A stretch of 25,698 nucleotides of DNA from an uncultured Rickettsiales bacterium (GCA_937982385.1 CALJMC010000007.1:1-25698), one strand, 5' to 3'. Shown: positions 1 to 8,105, numbered from the stretch's first letter. The notes: generated from the sequence alone by a model not told the origin. Translations and numbers: made by a program.

Positions 1-444
1 GCGGAGATTACTTTGAACGCAAAAGAGATGCATCAGGGCACGGTGCGCTATGTCAGCAAAATGGCAGATCAGAAAACGCGTACATTCAAAGTTGAAATCG
101 CGATAGATAATACAAGCGGCAATATTGTTGCAGGCATCGCGGCGAAAGTGCGAGTGATGCTGCGTGAGGTGCAAGCCTATAAGATTGATAGTTCTGCGCT
201 GGTGCTGTCAGATGATGGGCGCGTCGGCGTCAAAACTGTGGTGGATAATACTGCACGTTTTGTTGATGTAACGGTCATCGAAGAGGGGCGCGATGGCATT
301 TGGGTGACAGGGCTCGTGGGTGATGTGGACATTGTCACTAGTGGTCAAGCATATCTCTCAGATGGTCAAAAGGTCAGGGGCAATGCAAAGCAAGCTCTTG
401 CAGCTGTTGACGAGGATGTGCCGCTAGCCGAGGGGTCAAAGTAG
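1..444 (+). CDS. RND efflux membrane-fusion protein (HlyD/AcrA type), 3' part only
   Basis: The frame is open from base 1, so this is the C-terminal 147 residues of a larger protein whose start lies outside the window. Membrane-fusion proteins sit in the periplasm, anchored to the inner membrane, and link an RND permease to an outer-membrane channel. The visible part has the beta-barrel pattern (an R-T-F-K-V-E strand, then I-V-A-G-I-A-A-K-V-R-V near residues 27-52) and the membrane-proximal section, with A-L-V-L-S-D-D-G-R-V-G-V-K and a closing G-Q-A-Y-L-S-D-G-Q-K-V. The stop codon directly abuts the ATG of the RND permease, so the two form an operon. The family is clear; the substrate cannot be read from this part. 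Confidence 0.85.
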   Translation, partial: AEITLNAKEMHQGTVRYVSKMADQKTRTFKVEIAIDNTSGNIVAGIAAKVRVMLREVQAYKIDSSALVLSDDGRVGVKTVVDNTARFVDVTVIEEGRDGIWVTGLVGDVDIVTSGQAYLSDGQKVRGNAKQALAAVDEDVPLAEGSK

Positions 445-3400
445 ATGACAAATTTGATTGATGTCGCCGCTCACCGCTCACGTGCGGTGCTGATGGTTTT
501 GGTGTTTGTACTGATTGCTGGGGTCATTGCCTATAATGGTGTGCCGAAGGAATCCGCGCCTGATGTGCAAATCCCTGTTATATATGTGTCGATGAGCTTG
601 GAGGGTATTTCCCCCGAAGATGCAGAGCGCCTGCTGATTCGTCCGATGGAAAAAAAGCTGCAATCGATTGAGAATGTCAAACATATGACGGCGGAAGCGG
701 AAGAGGGGTTTGCGTCTGTTTCGCTTGAGTTTAGTGCTGGTTTTAACAGTGAAAAAGCGCTCGCAGATGTGCGTTCTAAAGTGGATGAGGCGAAGGCCGA
801 GCTTCCCGCAGATGCGGAAGAGCCTACCGTTCATGAGGTGAATTTAAGCTTGTTCCCCGTGGTGAATGTGATTTTAACGGGCGATGTTCCCGAGCGGGCA
901 TTGATGGCTGCCGCGCGTAACCTGCGTGAGAAGATTGAGGCATTGCCCGTGGTGCTTGAAGCAAATCTTGCGGGGGATCGCGAGGAGGTGTTGGAGATTA
1001 TTATCGATCCATCAACTCTTGAGGTCTATCGCCTGAACCCTGCGGATGTCTTGACCCGTGTGCGTGCGAATAATCAGCTCATTGCAGCAGGTGAGCTGGA
1101 TACAGGCAGTGGACGTTTTGGTATCAAGCTGCCAGGTTTGATTGAAGATTATAAGGATTTGATGTCTATCCCCCTCATCAATAATGACACAACCGTTGTT
1201 ACACTCTCTGATGTCGCGTCAGTGCGTCGCACCTTTAAAGATCGTACCGTATCCGCAACTGTTAATGGTAGCAATGCGATTGGTATTGGTGTGTCCAAGC
1301 GTACAGGGGCTAATATTATCGATTCGGTGAAGGCTGTGCGCGAGATTGTTGCGAAAGAGCAGCAATTCTGGCCAGCAGGTATCAAGGTGGTGTTCTCGCA
1401 GGATAACTCAGGCGAGATTAAGAACATGCTGAGCGATTTGGAAAACAGCGTGTTGCTTGCGATATTGTTGGTGACAATTGTAATTATGTTGGTGATGGGC
1501 ACGCGTGCGGCCGCTATGGTCGCCTTTGCCGTGCCAGGTGCATTTCTTATTGGGGTGTTGACGATTGCCGTTCTCGGACTCACAATGAATATTGTGGTGT
1601 TGTTTAGCCTTATCTTGTCAGTAGGTTTGCTCGTTGATTCCGCTATCGTGGTGAGTGAGTATGGTGATAGAAAAATCCGTGAAGGCGCGTCCATTGGCGA
1701 GGCCTATGTGATGTCTGCCAAACGTATGGCATGGCCGATTATTGCCTCTACCATCACCACATTGGTGGTGTTCTTGCCATTGCTCTTTTGGCCGGGGACA
1801 GTCGGGCAGTTCATGAAATATATGCCTGTCACCCTCATTGCGACATTGTCGGGTTCACTGTTGATGGCGCTTATCTTCATCCCTGTGTTAGGGCTGTTAG
1901 TGAGCAAACGACGCCACAACAATGGAACCGCTGATACCGTTGATAATGATGATGCTATGGACTATGGCGGCGTAACCATTCGCTATGAGCACATGTTGAA
2001 CAAGATTCTCAAGCGTCCCAAAGCATTTGTCGCCGCAATATGCTCAGCAGTGGTGATAGTCATTGCAGCCTTCGTTATGTTTGGAGCAGGTGTTGAGTTC
2101 TTCCCCGACATTGAACCGAACAATGCGAGCGTTCTCATTCGCGCGCAGGGGAATTATTCCGTATCCCAGATGGAGAAAGTGACAGAAGATGTCATGACTC
2201 GTATTGGTGACATGACTGATGATATAGATATCTTTTATGTTAAAGCAGGCAAGGTATCTGAGCGCAATATGCCCGGTGATACGATTGGGATTATTCAGCT
2301 AGAGTTCGCCAACTGGCAGCAGCGCCGCCCTGTTGAGGAAATCCTCACTGATATCAAACGTCGCACCGCTGATATGAAAGGCGTGGTGATTGAAACGCAA
2401 AAGCAAAAAGAGGGGCCGCCAACGGGGAAGAATGTGCAGCTCGAATTTCGCTCGCGTTTCCCTGAGCTAATTGTACCTGAAGTGAAAAAGTTCAAAGCTG
2501 CGATGAAAGATATTGGCGGATTTAGAAATGTTGAAGATGACTTGCCGGTGCCGAAAATTGAATGGGAGTTCGAGGTCAATCGCGAGCTTGCAGGACGCAA
2601 TAATATTTCCACCAGCGACATCGGGCAGATGCTGCGCTTCATCTCCAACGGTGTGAAGGTGAATGAATATCGCCCCGATGATGCGGATGACGAAATTGAT
2701 ATCATTGCTCGTTTTCCTGAAAGTGATCGCTCGCTCTCTCAGCTTGAATCGCTGCGTATCGGAACGCCTGATGGGTTGGTACCAATTTCTAACTTCATTA
2801 CCAAGCGCGCCAAACAGGCGACAGGTACCGTGCATCGCATGGACGGGCAACGCGTCCATAATGTGAAGGCGGACGTGGAAGAGGGTATATTGCCCGCTGA
2901 GAAGCTGAAAGAAGTCGCTGCATGGCTGCGTCAAGCGAACATAGACCCGCGCGTGCAGATCGTATTCCGTGGTGAAGATGAAGAACAAAAAGAGGCGGGG
3001 GCATTCCTCTCAGGTGCATTCTTGATAGCATTGTTCCTGATGTGCCTCATTTTGGTCGCGCAGTTTAATAGTGTCAAACGTATGATTGCGATTGTCAGTG
3101 CCGTGGCACTCTCTACAGGTGGCGTGATGCTCGGGCTGCTGATTACGGGCAAACCCTTCGGCATTGTGATGTGCGGTGTGGGGGTCATTTCACTCGCAGG
3201 GATTGTCGTGAATAATAATATTATCCTGATTGATACCTATAAATTGCTGCTCGATAAAGGACTGACCGTGCGTGAGGCACTCATTCGTGCAGGCTGTGAC
3301 AGATTGCGTCCGATTCTGCTCACAGCAGGAACAACCGTGCTGGGCTTACTCCCGATGGTGATGGCGATGAATGTGAACTTCTTTAACCGCACCATCTCAT

Positions 3401-3531
3401 TCGGTGCGCCCTCTACACAATGGTGGATTCAGCTTTCCACCTCAATCGCAGGTGGTTTGACCTTCGCCACCATCTTGACGCTCTTCTTCACGCCATGTCT
3501 GCTTTTGATAATGGAGGGGCGGAAGAAGTAG
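445..3531 (+). CDS. RND efflux transporter permease (AcrB/HAE superfamily)
   Basis: A 1028-residue proton-driven inner-membrane exporter, the usual length for AcrB-like proteins. An N-terminal membrane helix (about 14-32) is followed by the first large periplasmic region, helices from about 335 to 490, a helix near 528-550, the second periplasmic region, and the final helices from about 850 onward. The helix-4 motif reads G-L-L-V-D398-S399-A-I-V-V, so only one of the two AcrB proton-relay aspartates is present. The helix-10 motif is G-I-V-V-N923-N924-N925, with Asn where AcrB has its lysine. Such variants are common in RND subgroups, so this need not mean inactivity. The ATG follows the fusion-protein stop with no gap, with GAGGGG about ten bases upstream. 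It probably exports lipophilic compounds; the substrate is unknown. Confidence 0.92.
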   Translation: MTNLIDVAAHRSRAVLMVLVFVLIAGVIAYNGVPKESAPDVQIPVIYVSMSLEGISPEDAERLLIRPMEKKLQSIENVKHMTAEAEEGFASVSLEFSAGFNSEKALADVRSKVDEAKAELPADAEEPTVHEVNLSLFPVVNVILTGDVPERALMAAARNLREKIEALPVVLEANLAGDREEVLEIIIDPSTLEVYRLNPADVLTRVRANNQLIAAGELDTGSGRFGIKLPGLIEDYKDLMSIPLINNDTTVVTLSDVASVRRTFKDRTVSATVNGSNAIGIGVSKRTGANIIDSVKAVREIVAKEQQFWPAGIKVVFSQDNSGEIKNMLSDLENSVLLAILLVTIVIMLVMGTRAAAMVAFAVPGAFLIGVLTIAVLGLTMNIVVLFSLILSVGLLVDSAIVVSEYGDRKIREGASIGEAYVMSAKRMAWPIIASTITTLVVFLPLLFWPGTVGQFMKYMPVTLIATLSGSLLMALIFIPVLGLLVSKRRHNNGTADTVDNDDAMDYGGVTIRYEHMLNKILKRPKAFVAAICSAVVIVIAAFVMFGAGVEFFPDIEPNNASVLIRAQGNYSVSQMEKVTEDVMTRIGDMTDDIDIFYVKAGKVSERNMPGDTIGIIQLEFANWQQRRPVEEILTDIKRRTADMKGVVIETQKQKEGPPTGKNVQLEFRSRFPELIVPEVKKFKAAMKDIGGFRNVEDDLPVPKIEWEFEVNRELAGRNNISTSDIGQMLRFISNGVKVNEYRPDDADDEIDIIARFPESDRSLSQLESLRIGTPDGLVPISNFITKRAKQATGTVHRMDGQRVHNVKADVEEGILPAEKLKEVAAWLRQANIDPRVQIVFRGEDEEQKEAGAFLSGAFLIALFLMCLILVAQFNSVKRMIAIVSAVALSTGGVMLGLLITGKPFGIVMCGVGVISLAGIVVNNNIILIDTYKLLLDKGLTVREALIRAGCDRLRPILLTAGTTVLGLLPMVMAMNVNFFNRTISFGAPSTQWWIQLSTSIAGGLTFATILTLFFTPCLLLIMEGRKK

Positions 3532-3534
3532 AGT

Positions 3535-4557
3535 TTAAGAAAGTTTTGGACCTGCTTCTTTGGAAGGTTTTCCTAGTGATGTATCTGCGCCATCAACTTT
3601 AGTTTCTGGTGCTAATCTTGTAATTTCCTGCGTAATATTGTTTTTGGCGATGTCGTGCCACTCTTGTAATGTCTCATTTGATGGCACGCCGGCATAGCCA
3701 TGAAATATTGTTTTTGAGCCGTTTTGGAGCCCTGGTAATAAGGTATCTTTTAGAAAAATACGTTGGTTAGTTTTTGCTTGTTCTAATGATTGAGAATAAT
3801 TAGCTGACTCAGAAATTAATCGTTTTGTGTTCTTAGCAAATTCCCCAGACTCTCCTCTAAACCCTATCACATCTATGTTTGAAATATGTGTGGCGACATG
3901 CATTGTGTCTGCCAGTTCATCATTAGTCAGTTTTTTATTATTAGGTAGCCTATCATTTGCGTTTTTTAATCGCTGTTCCAAGTCCTGCATACGTTCAGGT
4001 TTCTGAAAAGGAATGGTCGCTTCAATGATAGCCATTTCTGCGAGCAGGTATTTTGTTGGGATGTCTTCCGCTTGACCGCGTGCGGCGGCATAGATGGCGC
4101 TGAGCAATTCATTTCCGCCACTATAAACATCAGGTATGGTGTCTTCTGAAATAGCAAAAACAGTCTTTGCCATAGTGGTGATGGTTGGGTCTCCTTTCTT
4201 TTTCAAGGTATAGGATGCCAAAGGTGCTCCCTCAGTAATCTCACCAATATAAGGTTGCAAGGTTTGCGCTACATCAGAATGAAACCCATCCACTTGATGA
4301 TAGACAATGTCATGAGAGAGACCAGCATGCTTGGCGACCGCTTGAATCTGAGGTGATTTGATAGAGCCTCGATCCTCTTCGTCATCAAGTGCATTCGCAA
4401 TGTTCAGGAAATGTTTAAGGCCATGAAAATGGCGATGTTCACCATTCCCTACAGCTTTAATGACGCGCATGCTATGGGGTGCCTGAGCGGCGTTACCGCC
4501 AAGCTCAGTGAGTATAGTACGATATTTTTCATCCAGATTTTCTTTTGTAATGGTCAT
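3535..4557 (-). CDS. Predicted HD-superfamily metal-dependent phosphohydrolase
   Basis: A 340-residue soluble protein with no signal peptide or membrane segment. It has an HD-like arrangement: H41, H43 and H45 in H-R-H-F-H-G-L-K-H, then the H82-D83 pair in L-S-H-D-I-V-Y-H, and a late candidate metal ligand D229 in N-I-D-V-I-G-F. The early His cluster followed by H-D-I-V-Y recalls the predicted HD phosphohydrolases of COG4339, but the C-terminal 100 residues are not recognised and end in a polar K/P/S/G-rich tail. The gene runs toward the RND permease, leaving three bases between stop codons and no visible terminator. It looks more AT-rich than its neighbours, which may indicate later acquisition. 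The ATG has AAGGTG six bases upstream, inside a hairpin. HD membership is likely; the substrate is unknown. Confidence 0.6.
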   Translation of the reverse strand: MTITKENLDEKYRTILTELGGNAAQAPHSMRVIKAVGNGEHRHFHGLKHFLNIANALDDEEDRGSIKSPQIQAVAKHAGLSHDIVYHQVDGFHSDVAQTLQPYIGEITEGAPLASYTLKKKGDPTITTMAKTVFAISEDTIPDVYSGGNELLSAIYAAARGQAEDIPTKYLLAEMAIIEATIPFQKPERMQDLEQRLKNANDRLPNNKKLTNDELADTMHVATHISNIDVIGFRGESGEFAKNTKRLISESANYSQSLEQAKTNQRIFLKDTLLPGLQNGSKTIFHGYAGVPSNETLQEWHDIAKNNITQEITRLAPETKVDGADTSLGKPSKEAGPKLS

Positions 4558-4587
4558 GTTAACACCTTATTTTCTATAAGGTAACAT
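4556..4587 (-). promoter_or_regulatory. Inverted repeat covering the RBS and start codon of the HD-domain gene
   Basis: Plus-strand bases 4564-4570 (ACCTTAT) and 4576-4582 (ATAAGGT) are a perfect 7-bp inverted repeat around a 5-base loop. Skipping three bases (4562-4564) extends it: 4556-4561 ATGTTA pairs with 4582-4587 TAACAT. In the minus-strand mRNA, the right-hand arm carries the AAGGTG ribosome-binding site and the arm extension reaches the start codon. It could be an RNA hairpin hiding the translation start, or a palindromic operator. The repeat is seen directly; the role is inferred. Confidence 0.5.
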
Positions 4588-4618
4588 AGTTTTATGTCAA
4601 TATGATGACAGTGCAAAA

Positions 4619-5404
4619 TTATTGTTCTTCAATATCCCAGCTAGGCTCGATATTTTTATGGTCTAGCCACGCCATATAGACGATGGATATGAGATAAGCT
4701 GCACCGATAAACATGAGCGTATTCCATGGCTCAATCACGGCTAGAACAATAAGCATAATAGCGCCAATCATCACAGGCAATGCCATGCCGTGGGGAATAC
4801 GGATGCGTTTGAGTGAGAACGTGCTGAGGCGGCTTACCATTAAGGATGCCGCGAACATCATGTAGAGAATGCAGAGCCATGGTGAGTTTGGTAAGAGCGG
4901 CTCATATTCGAGTGTGAAGACGAGGGGGAAGAGTGCTAAGAGCGCGCCTGACGGTGCCGGGACACCGAGGAAGTGACGTTTTTTCTCGTCACCATCAAGG
5001 CAATCTTCATCTTCTTGTAGCATCGCGTTAAAGCGTGCGAGGCGAAGCGCACAACATACTACGAAGAACAATGCTGCTGCCCAGCCATAGCGCTTAATAT
5101 CTTGTAATATCCACATATGCATAACAAGGGCAGGGGCAACGCCAAAACTGACGATATCGGAGAGTGAATCTAGCTGGGCGCCAAAATTGCTTTGGGCATT
5201 GAGCATGCGAGCAAGCGCGCCATCCATTGCATCAAGCACCGCAGCACCGACAATAAAAATAACCGCGACATCCCATTGTTCTAACATGGCAAAGCGAATG
5301 GCACTGAGGCCACAGCAGAGCGCGCCAATCGTCACCATATTTGGGAACAAGCGACTGAGTGCAATCGTGCGGCTTTTCTTTGTTTTTGTCGGGGATTCGC
5401 TCAT
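4619..5404 (-). CDS. pssA: CDP-diacylglycerol-serine O-phosphatidyltransferase
   Basis: This 261-residue integral membrane enzyme transfers phosphatidate from CDP-diacylglycerol to serine, giving phosphatidylserine and CMP. The CDP-alcohol phosphatidyltransferase signature is complete: D61-G62-x2-A65-R66-x8-G75-x3-D79-x3-D83, with a further Asp at 58. The aspartates bind the metal and the CDP moiety. About seven or eight hydrophobic segments follow a short basic N terminus, as in the membrane-bound (type II) enzymes of alphaproteobacteria and Gram-positives rather than the peripheral E. coli form. Its ATG lies one base after the stop of psd, so the two are co-transcribed and probably translationally coupled. 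Together they perform the two steps to phosphatidylethanolamine. Very confident. Confidence 0.95.
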   Translation of the reverse strand: MSESPTKTKKSRTIALSRLFPNMVTIGALCCGLSAIRFAMLEQWDVAVIFIVGAAVLDAMDGALARMLNAQSNFGAQLDSLSDIVSFGVAPALVMHMWILQDIKRYGWAAALFFVVCCALRLARFNAMLQEDEDCLDGDEKKRHFLGVPAPSGALLALFPLVFTLEYEPLLPNSPWLCILYMMFAASLMVSRLSTFSLKRIRIPHGMALPVMIGAIMLIVLAVIEPWNTLMFIGAAYLISIVYMAWLDHKNIEPSWDIEEQ

Positions 5405-5405
5405 A

Positions 5406-6431
5406 TTAGCGTTCAGTTCCGCCTGATAGGCCTGCTTTGCGTTTCACATCAGCAATGATAGTCTCACCACCAACACAACGCTGACCAACCACCACTTGTG
5501 GTTTTACGCCGTTAGGTAAGAACACATCAACGCGGCTACCGAAGCGAATAAGACCATATTCTGAACCGGCTTCTACTTCTTGACCTTCTTGTGCAGTGCA
5601 AATAATGCGACGTGCAACAAGCCCAGCAATTTGAATGAAACCAATTTCATCACCTGTTTCCATTTTAAGTGCCACAAGCTGGCGCTCATTCTCTTCGCTT
5701 GCCTTATCGAGTGATGCATTGAAGAATGCGCCTTCATGATAATGCGTTTTAGTGATGGTACCTTTAGCGGGCACACGGTTCACATGCACATCAAATACGT
5801 TCAGAAATACACTTACGCGTGTACGTTCTTCATCACCAAGCCCTAGCTCAACAGGAGGCACTACATTTTGAATGAGTGTCACGCGACCATCAGCAGGAGA
5901 GACGATAAGGTTGTTGCCGCTTGGCACCGTACGTTTTGGATTACGGAAGAAATAAACACACCAGGCAGTAAGGATAAGGCCGACTGTCATAAAGTCGAAC
6001 AAGAAAGTATCGATGATGAGTGTGATAAGCAAAAATGCAGCCACAAAAGGCCAACCTGCACCGTGAATCGCTGGGGTTGCTTCTTTTATGCTTGTGAAAA
6101 TTTCCATTGCGCCATGTGGCACAACAGTAAGCATACGTTTGAACCAGCTTGATGCTTTCTCATAACCTTCAGATGCTGCTTCTTTCGCAGTATCATAGCC
6201 CTCAGATGCTGCTTCTTTGGCAGTATCAAAACCTTCTTTAGCTGTTTCTAAGCCTTCAGATGCTACTTCTTTCGCTGATTCGAGTGTTTCAGCTGCAGCT
6301 TCTTTCACTTTTTCAGCTTTTTCGCCCAAGTCTTCTTGGATTTCATCTGCAGTTGATGGTGCGTCTTTCATCAATGCGTCTTCATTACTTGCAACAACTT
6401 CAATTTTTGGCTTTTTGGTGGCTTTAGGCAT
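5406..6431 (-). CDS. psd: Phosphatidylserine decarboxylase proenzyme with an N-terminal 11-residue repeat extension
   Basis: It decarboxylates phosphatidylserine to phosphatidylethanolamine at the inner membrane, using a pyruvoyl group made by self-cleavage. The cleavage site is G298-S299 in R-F-G-S-R-V-D-V-F-L-P, as in alphaproteobacterial enzymes. The core is preceded by two membrane segments (about 126-162) and contains the usual N-V-F-D-V-H-V-N-R and S-P-A-D-G-R-V motifs. The unusual part is a roughly 100-residue charged N-terminal extension; alphaproteobacterial enzymes are commonly near 230 residues. It carries an 11-residue repeat (TAKEAASEGYD at 70-80 and 81-91, degenerate copies at 52-69) resembling LEA or apolipoprotein amphipathic helices. 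I chose ATG 6431 over an upstream TTG at 6461 because the TTG lacks a ribosome-binding site; this gives 341 residues. The stop is one base before pssA. Confidence 0.93.
   Translation of the reverse strand: MPKATKKPKIEVVASNEDALMKDAPSTADEIQEDLGEKAEKVKEAAAETLESAKEVASEGLETAKEGFDTAKEAASEGYDTAKEAASEGYEKASSWFKRMLTVVPHGAMEIFTSIKEATPAIHGAGWPFVAAFLLITLIIDTFLFDFMTVGLILTAWCVYFFRNPKRTVPSGNNLIVSPADGRVTLIQNVVPPVELGLGDEERTRVSVFLNVFDVHVNRVPAKGTITKTHYHEGAFFNASLDKASEENERQLVALKMETGDEIGFIQIAGLVARRIICTAQEGQEVEAGSEYGLIRFGSRVDVFLPNGVKPQVVVGQRCVGGETIIADVKRKAGLSGGTER
6160..6225 (-). repeat. psd: Tandem 33-bp repeat inside psd coding an 11-residue unit
   Basis: Bases 6160-6192 and 6193-6225 are two adjacent 33-bp units differing at only a few positions. 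Shorter degenerate copies follow to about 6290. Each unit encodes an 11-residue helix-forming block (T-A-K-E-A-A-S-E-G-Y-D/E). The near identity at DNA level suggests recent duplication, and the tract may vary in copy number between strains. Confidence 0.85.
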
Positions 6432-6475
6432 GGTGAAACTTTCTCTTAAGTAAATGTACAAAAATAGTGGTGATC

Positions 6476-6504
6476 TTTATACACGTTACTTAGAAGAATG
6501 TAAA
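6476..6504 (-). promoter_or_regulatory. Sigma70-like promoter for psd-pssA
   Basis: On the minus strand, TTTACA (6504-6499) and TATAAA (6481-6476) are separated by exactly 17 bases, close to the sigma70 consensus at both boxes. Transcription would start near 6469 and give a leader of about 38 bases before the psd ATG. It lies in the only gap (6432-6520) between icd and psd, so the lipid genes can be expressed independently of icd. Confidence 0.6.
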
Positions 6505-6520
6505 CAAAGCCTCAAAAACA

Positions 6521-7960
6521 TTACTCACCCTGACAAAGTGTATAGCCGCGTTCACCATCGAAATGATAGAGATGTTCGGTTTTGAGGAGGTCTAGCCCAG
6601 CATCATTCACATTGGTCAGAATGGCAATCACATCTTCGGTGGTGATAGTGCCGCCATCTTTGGCAACAAAGCGACAGCGCATGGTGTCAGTTCGGCTGCA
6701 CATGACATCGCAATCTGGCCAAATTTTCAAACCCTTAGCAGAGATAAGTTTAAGTTCTGCATTGCCTGAGCCTAGCGGAGCAAGCTTCTCACCCAAATCA
6801 GCTGGTTCATCCAGCCATTCGATGAATACATCCACGCCTGTCAGTTCTTTTTTGACTTTGATTTCGTCAATTGGAGTGGCATCTTTCAGCTTCGCCGCTG
6901 GTGTATCAGGATAGGCAGCCACTTCAAAATGGGATGGTTCTTGACCCAATCGCGCAATAACCGCATCAGCGAATTCTTGTGTGCCGACACGCTCGACGCT
7001 GTCTTCACCATGAATATCACCCGTATGAACGCCATCTTCAATCGTTTTTAACCACGCGTTTTTGATGGTAGAAGCGACTTTTCCTTGTCCCAAATGTACT
7101 AACATCATAATCGCACCATTGAGCAAGCCTGAGGGATTAGCGATATTTTGACCTGCAATATCAGGCGCTGAGCCATGAATCGCTTCAAACATTGCAAAAT
7201 CAAGCCCGATATTAGCTGATCCTGCAAGCCCGACAGACCCACATACTTCTGCAGCAATGTCTGAAATGATATCACCATAGAGGTTTTCCGTTACAATGAC
7301 GTCAAACTCTGATGGGCGGCTCGCAACACGAGCAGACCCAATATCCACGATGTAACGTGCTTTTTCAATGTCAGGATATTCTTCGCCGATTTCTTGGAAC
7401 ACTTTATAGAAAAGGCCATCGGCCATCTTCATAATGTTATCTTTGACCATACAGGTCACTTTTTTGCGACCATTCTGTTTTGCATACTCAAAAGCGTAGC
7501 GGTTAATGCGTTCACAGCCCGCGCGGGTGATGAGCTTGATGCCATGCACAGAACCAGCCGTTTGCTGATATTCAATACCAGAATAGAGATCTTCTTCATT
7601 CTCACGGATAATCACGATATCCATTTGTTCATGCAAACCAGTTACATACGGATGATACGTTACGCATGGGCGCACATTGGCATACAGCCCTAATGTTTTG
7701 CGCATGGTTACGTTCAGGCTTTTATAACCGCCGCCCTGCGGGGTGGTGATCGGCGCTTTAAGCAAGATTTTATTCTTATATAAGCTATCCCACGCGGAGG
7801 GTGGAATGCCCGTTGATACGCCTTTGGTATAATAGGCTTCACCCACCTCAATCGTTTCGATGTTCAGATCTGCACGTGCTTGCGCCAAAATTTTGAGCGT
7901 AGCTTGCATAATTTCTGGGCCAATGCCGTCACCGTAAGCGACTGTAATATCTGCGGTCAT
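6521..7960 (-). CDS. icd: Isocitrate dehydrogenase, Rickettsia-type with C-terminal extra domain
   Basis: This 479-residue cytosolic TCA-cycle enzyme oxidatively decarboxylates isocitrate to 2-oxoglutarate. The dehydrogenase core (about 1-330) has A-Y-G-D-G-I-G-P-E at the start, the substrate loop S81-L-N-V-T-M-R-K-T-L with R87, the A-N-V-R97-P segment, and metal-binding D230 and D234 in N-L-Y-G-D-I-I-S-D. The cofactor segment reads H-G-S-A-P-D267-I268-A-G; Asp-Ile there is the pattern of NAD-dependent enzymes, whereas NADP enzymes carry Lys-Tyr. About 140 further residues follow, matching the layout of the long enzyme known from Rickettsia. ATG 7960 is chosen over TTG 7978 because AAGGA lies eight bases before it. 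The gene is divergent from the next plus-strand gene. Cofactor preference is inferred. Confidence 0.92.
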   Translation of the reverse strand: MTADITVAYGDGIGPEIMQATLKILAQARADLNIETIEVGEAYYTKGVSTGIPPSAWDSLYKNKILLKAPITTPQGGGYKSLNVTMRKTLGLYANVRPCVTYHPYVTGLHEQMDIVIIRENEEDLYSGIEYQQTAGSVHGIKLITRAGCERINRYAFEYAKQNGRKKVTCMVKDNIMKMADGLFYKVFQEIGEEYPDIEKARYIVDIGSARVASRPSEFDVIVTENLYGDIISDIAAEVCGSVGLAGSANIGLDFAMFEAIHGSAPDIAGQNIANPSGLLNGAIMMLVHLGQGKVASTIKNAWLKTIEDGVHTGDIHGEDSVERVGTQEFADAVIARLGQEPSHFEVAAYPDTPAAKLKDATPIDEIKVKKELTGVDVFIEWLDEPADLGEKLAPLGSGNAELKLISAKGLKIWPDCDVMCSRTDTMRCRFVAKDGGTITTEDVIAILTNVNDAGLDLLKTEHLYHFDGERGYTLCQGE

Positions 7961-8060
7961 AGTGGTATTCCTTGTCAATTAAAGAGAGAATCGTTCACAC
8001 TACCATAGCGCGAGAGTGTTAATGAATGGTGTAGAAATGAGAAATAGGACGCCTGATTCC

Positions 8061-8075
8061 ACCATTTATAATGGT
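8061..8075. promoter_or_regulatory. Near-palindrome ACCATT-TAT-AATGGT in the divergent icd intergenic region
   Basis: A perfect 6-bp inverted repeat around a 3-base centre lies between the divergently transcribed icd and the gene at 8162. A further AATGGT half-site occurs at 8025-8030. It could be an operator for a dimeric regulator, but it is short and AT-rich, so chance is possible. Confidence 0.25.
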
Positions 8076-8078
8076 TTA

Positions 8079-8105
8079 TTGTCATAAAAGCTTCATTTTT
8101 ATACT
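8079..8105 (+). promoter_or_regulatory. Possible promoter for the Gly-rich membrane protein pair
   Basis: TTGTCA at 8079-8084 and TATACT at 8100-8105 resemble sigma70 boxes but are only 15 bases apart, shorter than the optimum. It is the best candidate I see upstream of the gene at 8162. Confidence 0.3.

Noticed and set aside
1149..1694. Minus-strand open frame of about 180 codons inside the RND permease gene
   Set aside because: It is antisense to strongly conserved transporter helices and its product shows no domain; it is a shadow of the real frame.
6160..6225. 33-bp tandem repeats as a plasmid iteron or protein-binding array
   Set aside because: The units are in frame within psd and keep an 11-residue amphipathic pattern, which explains them as coding repeats.
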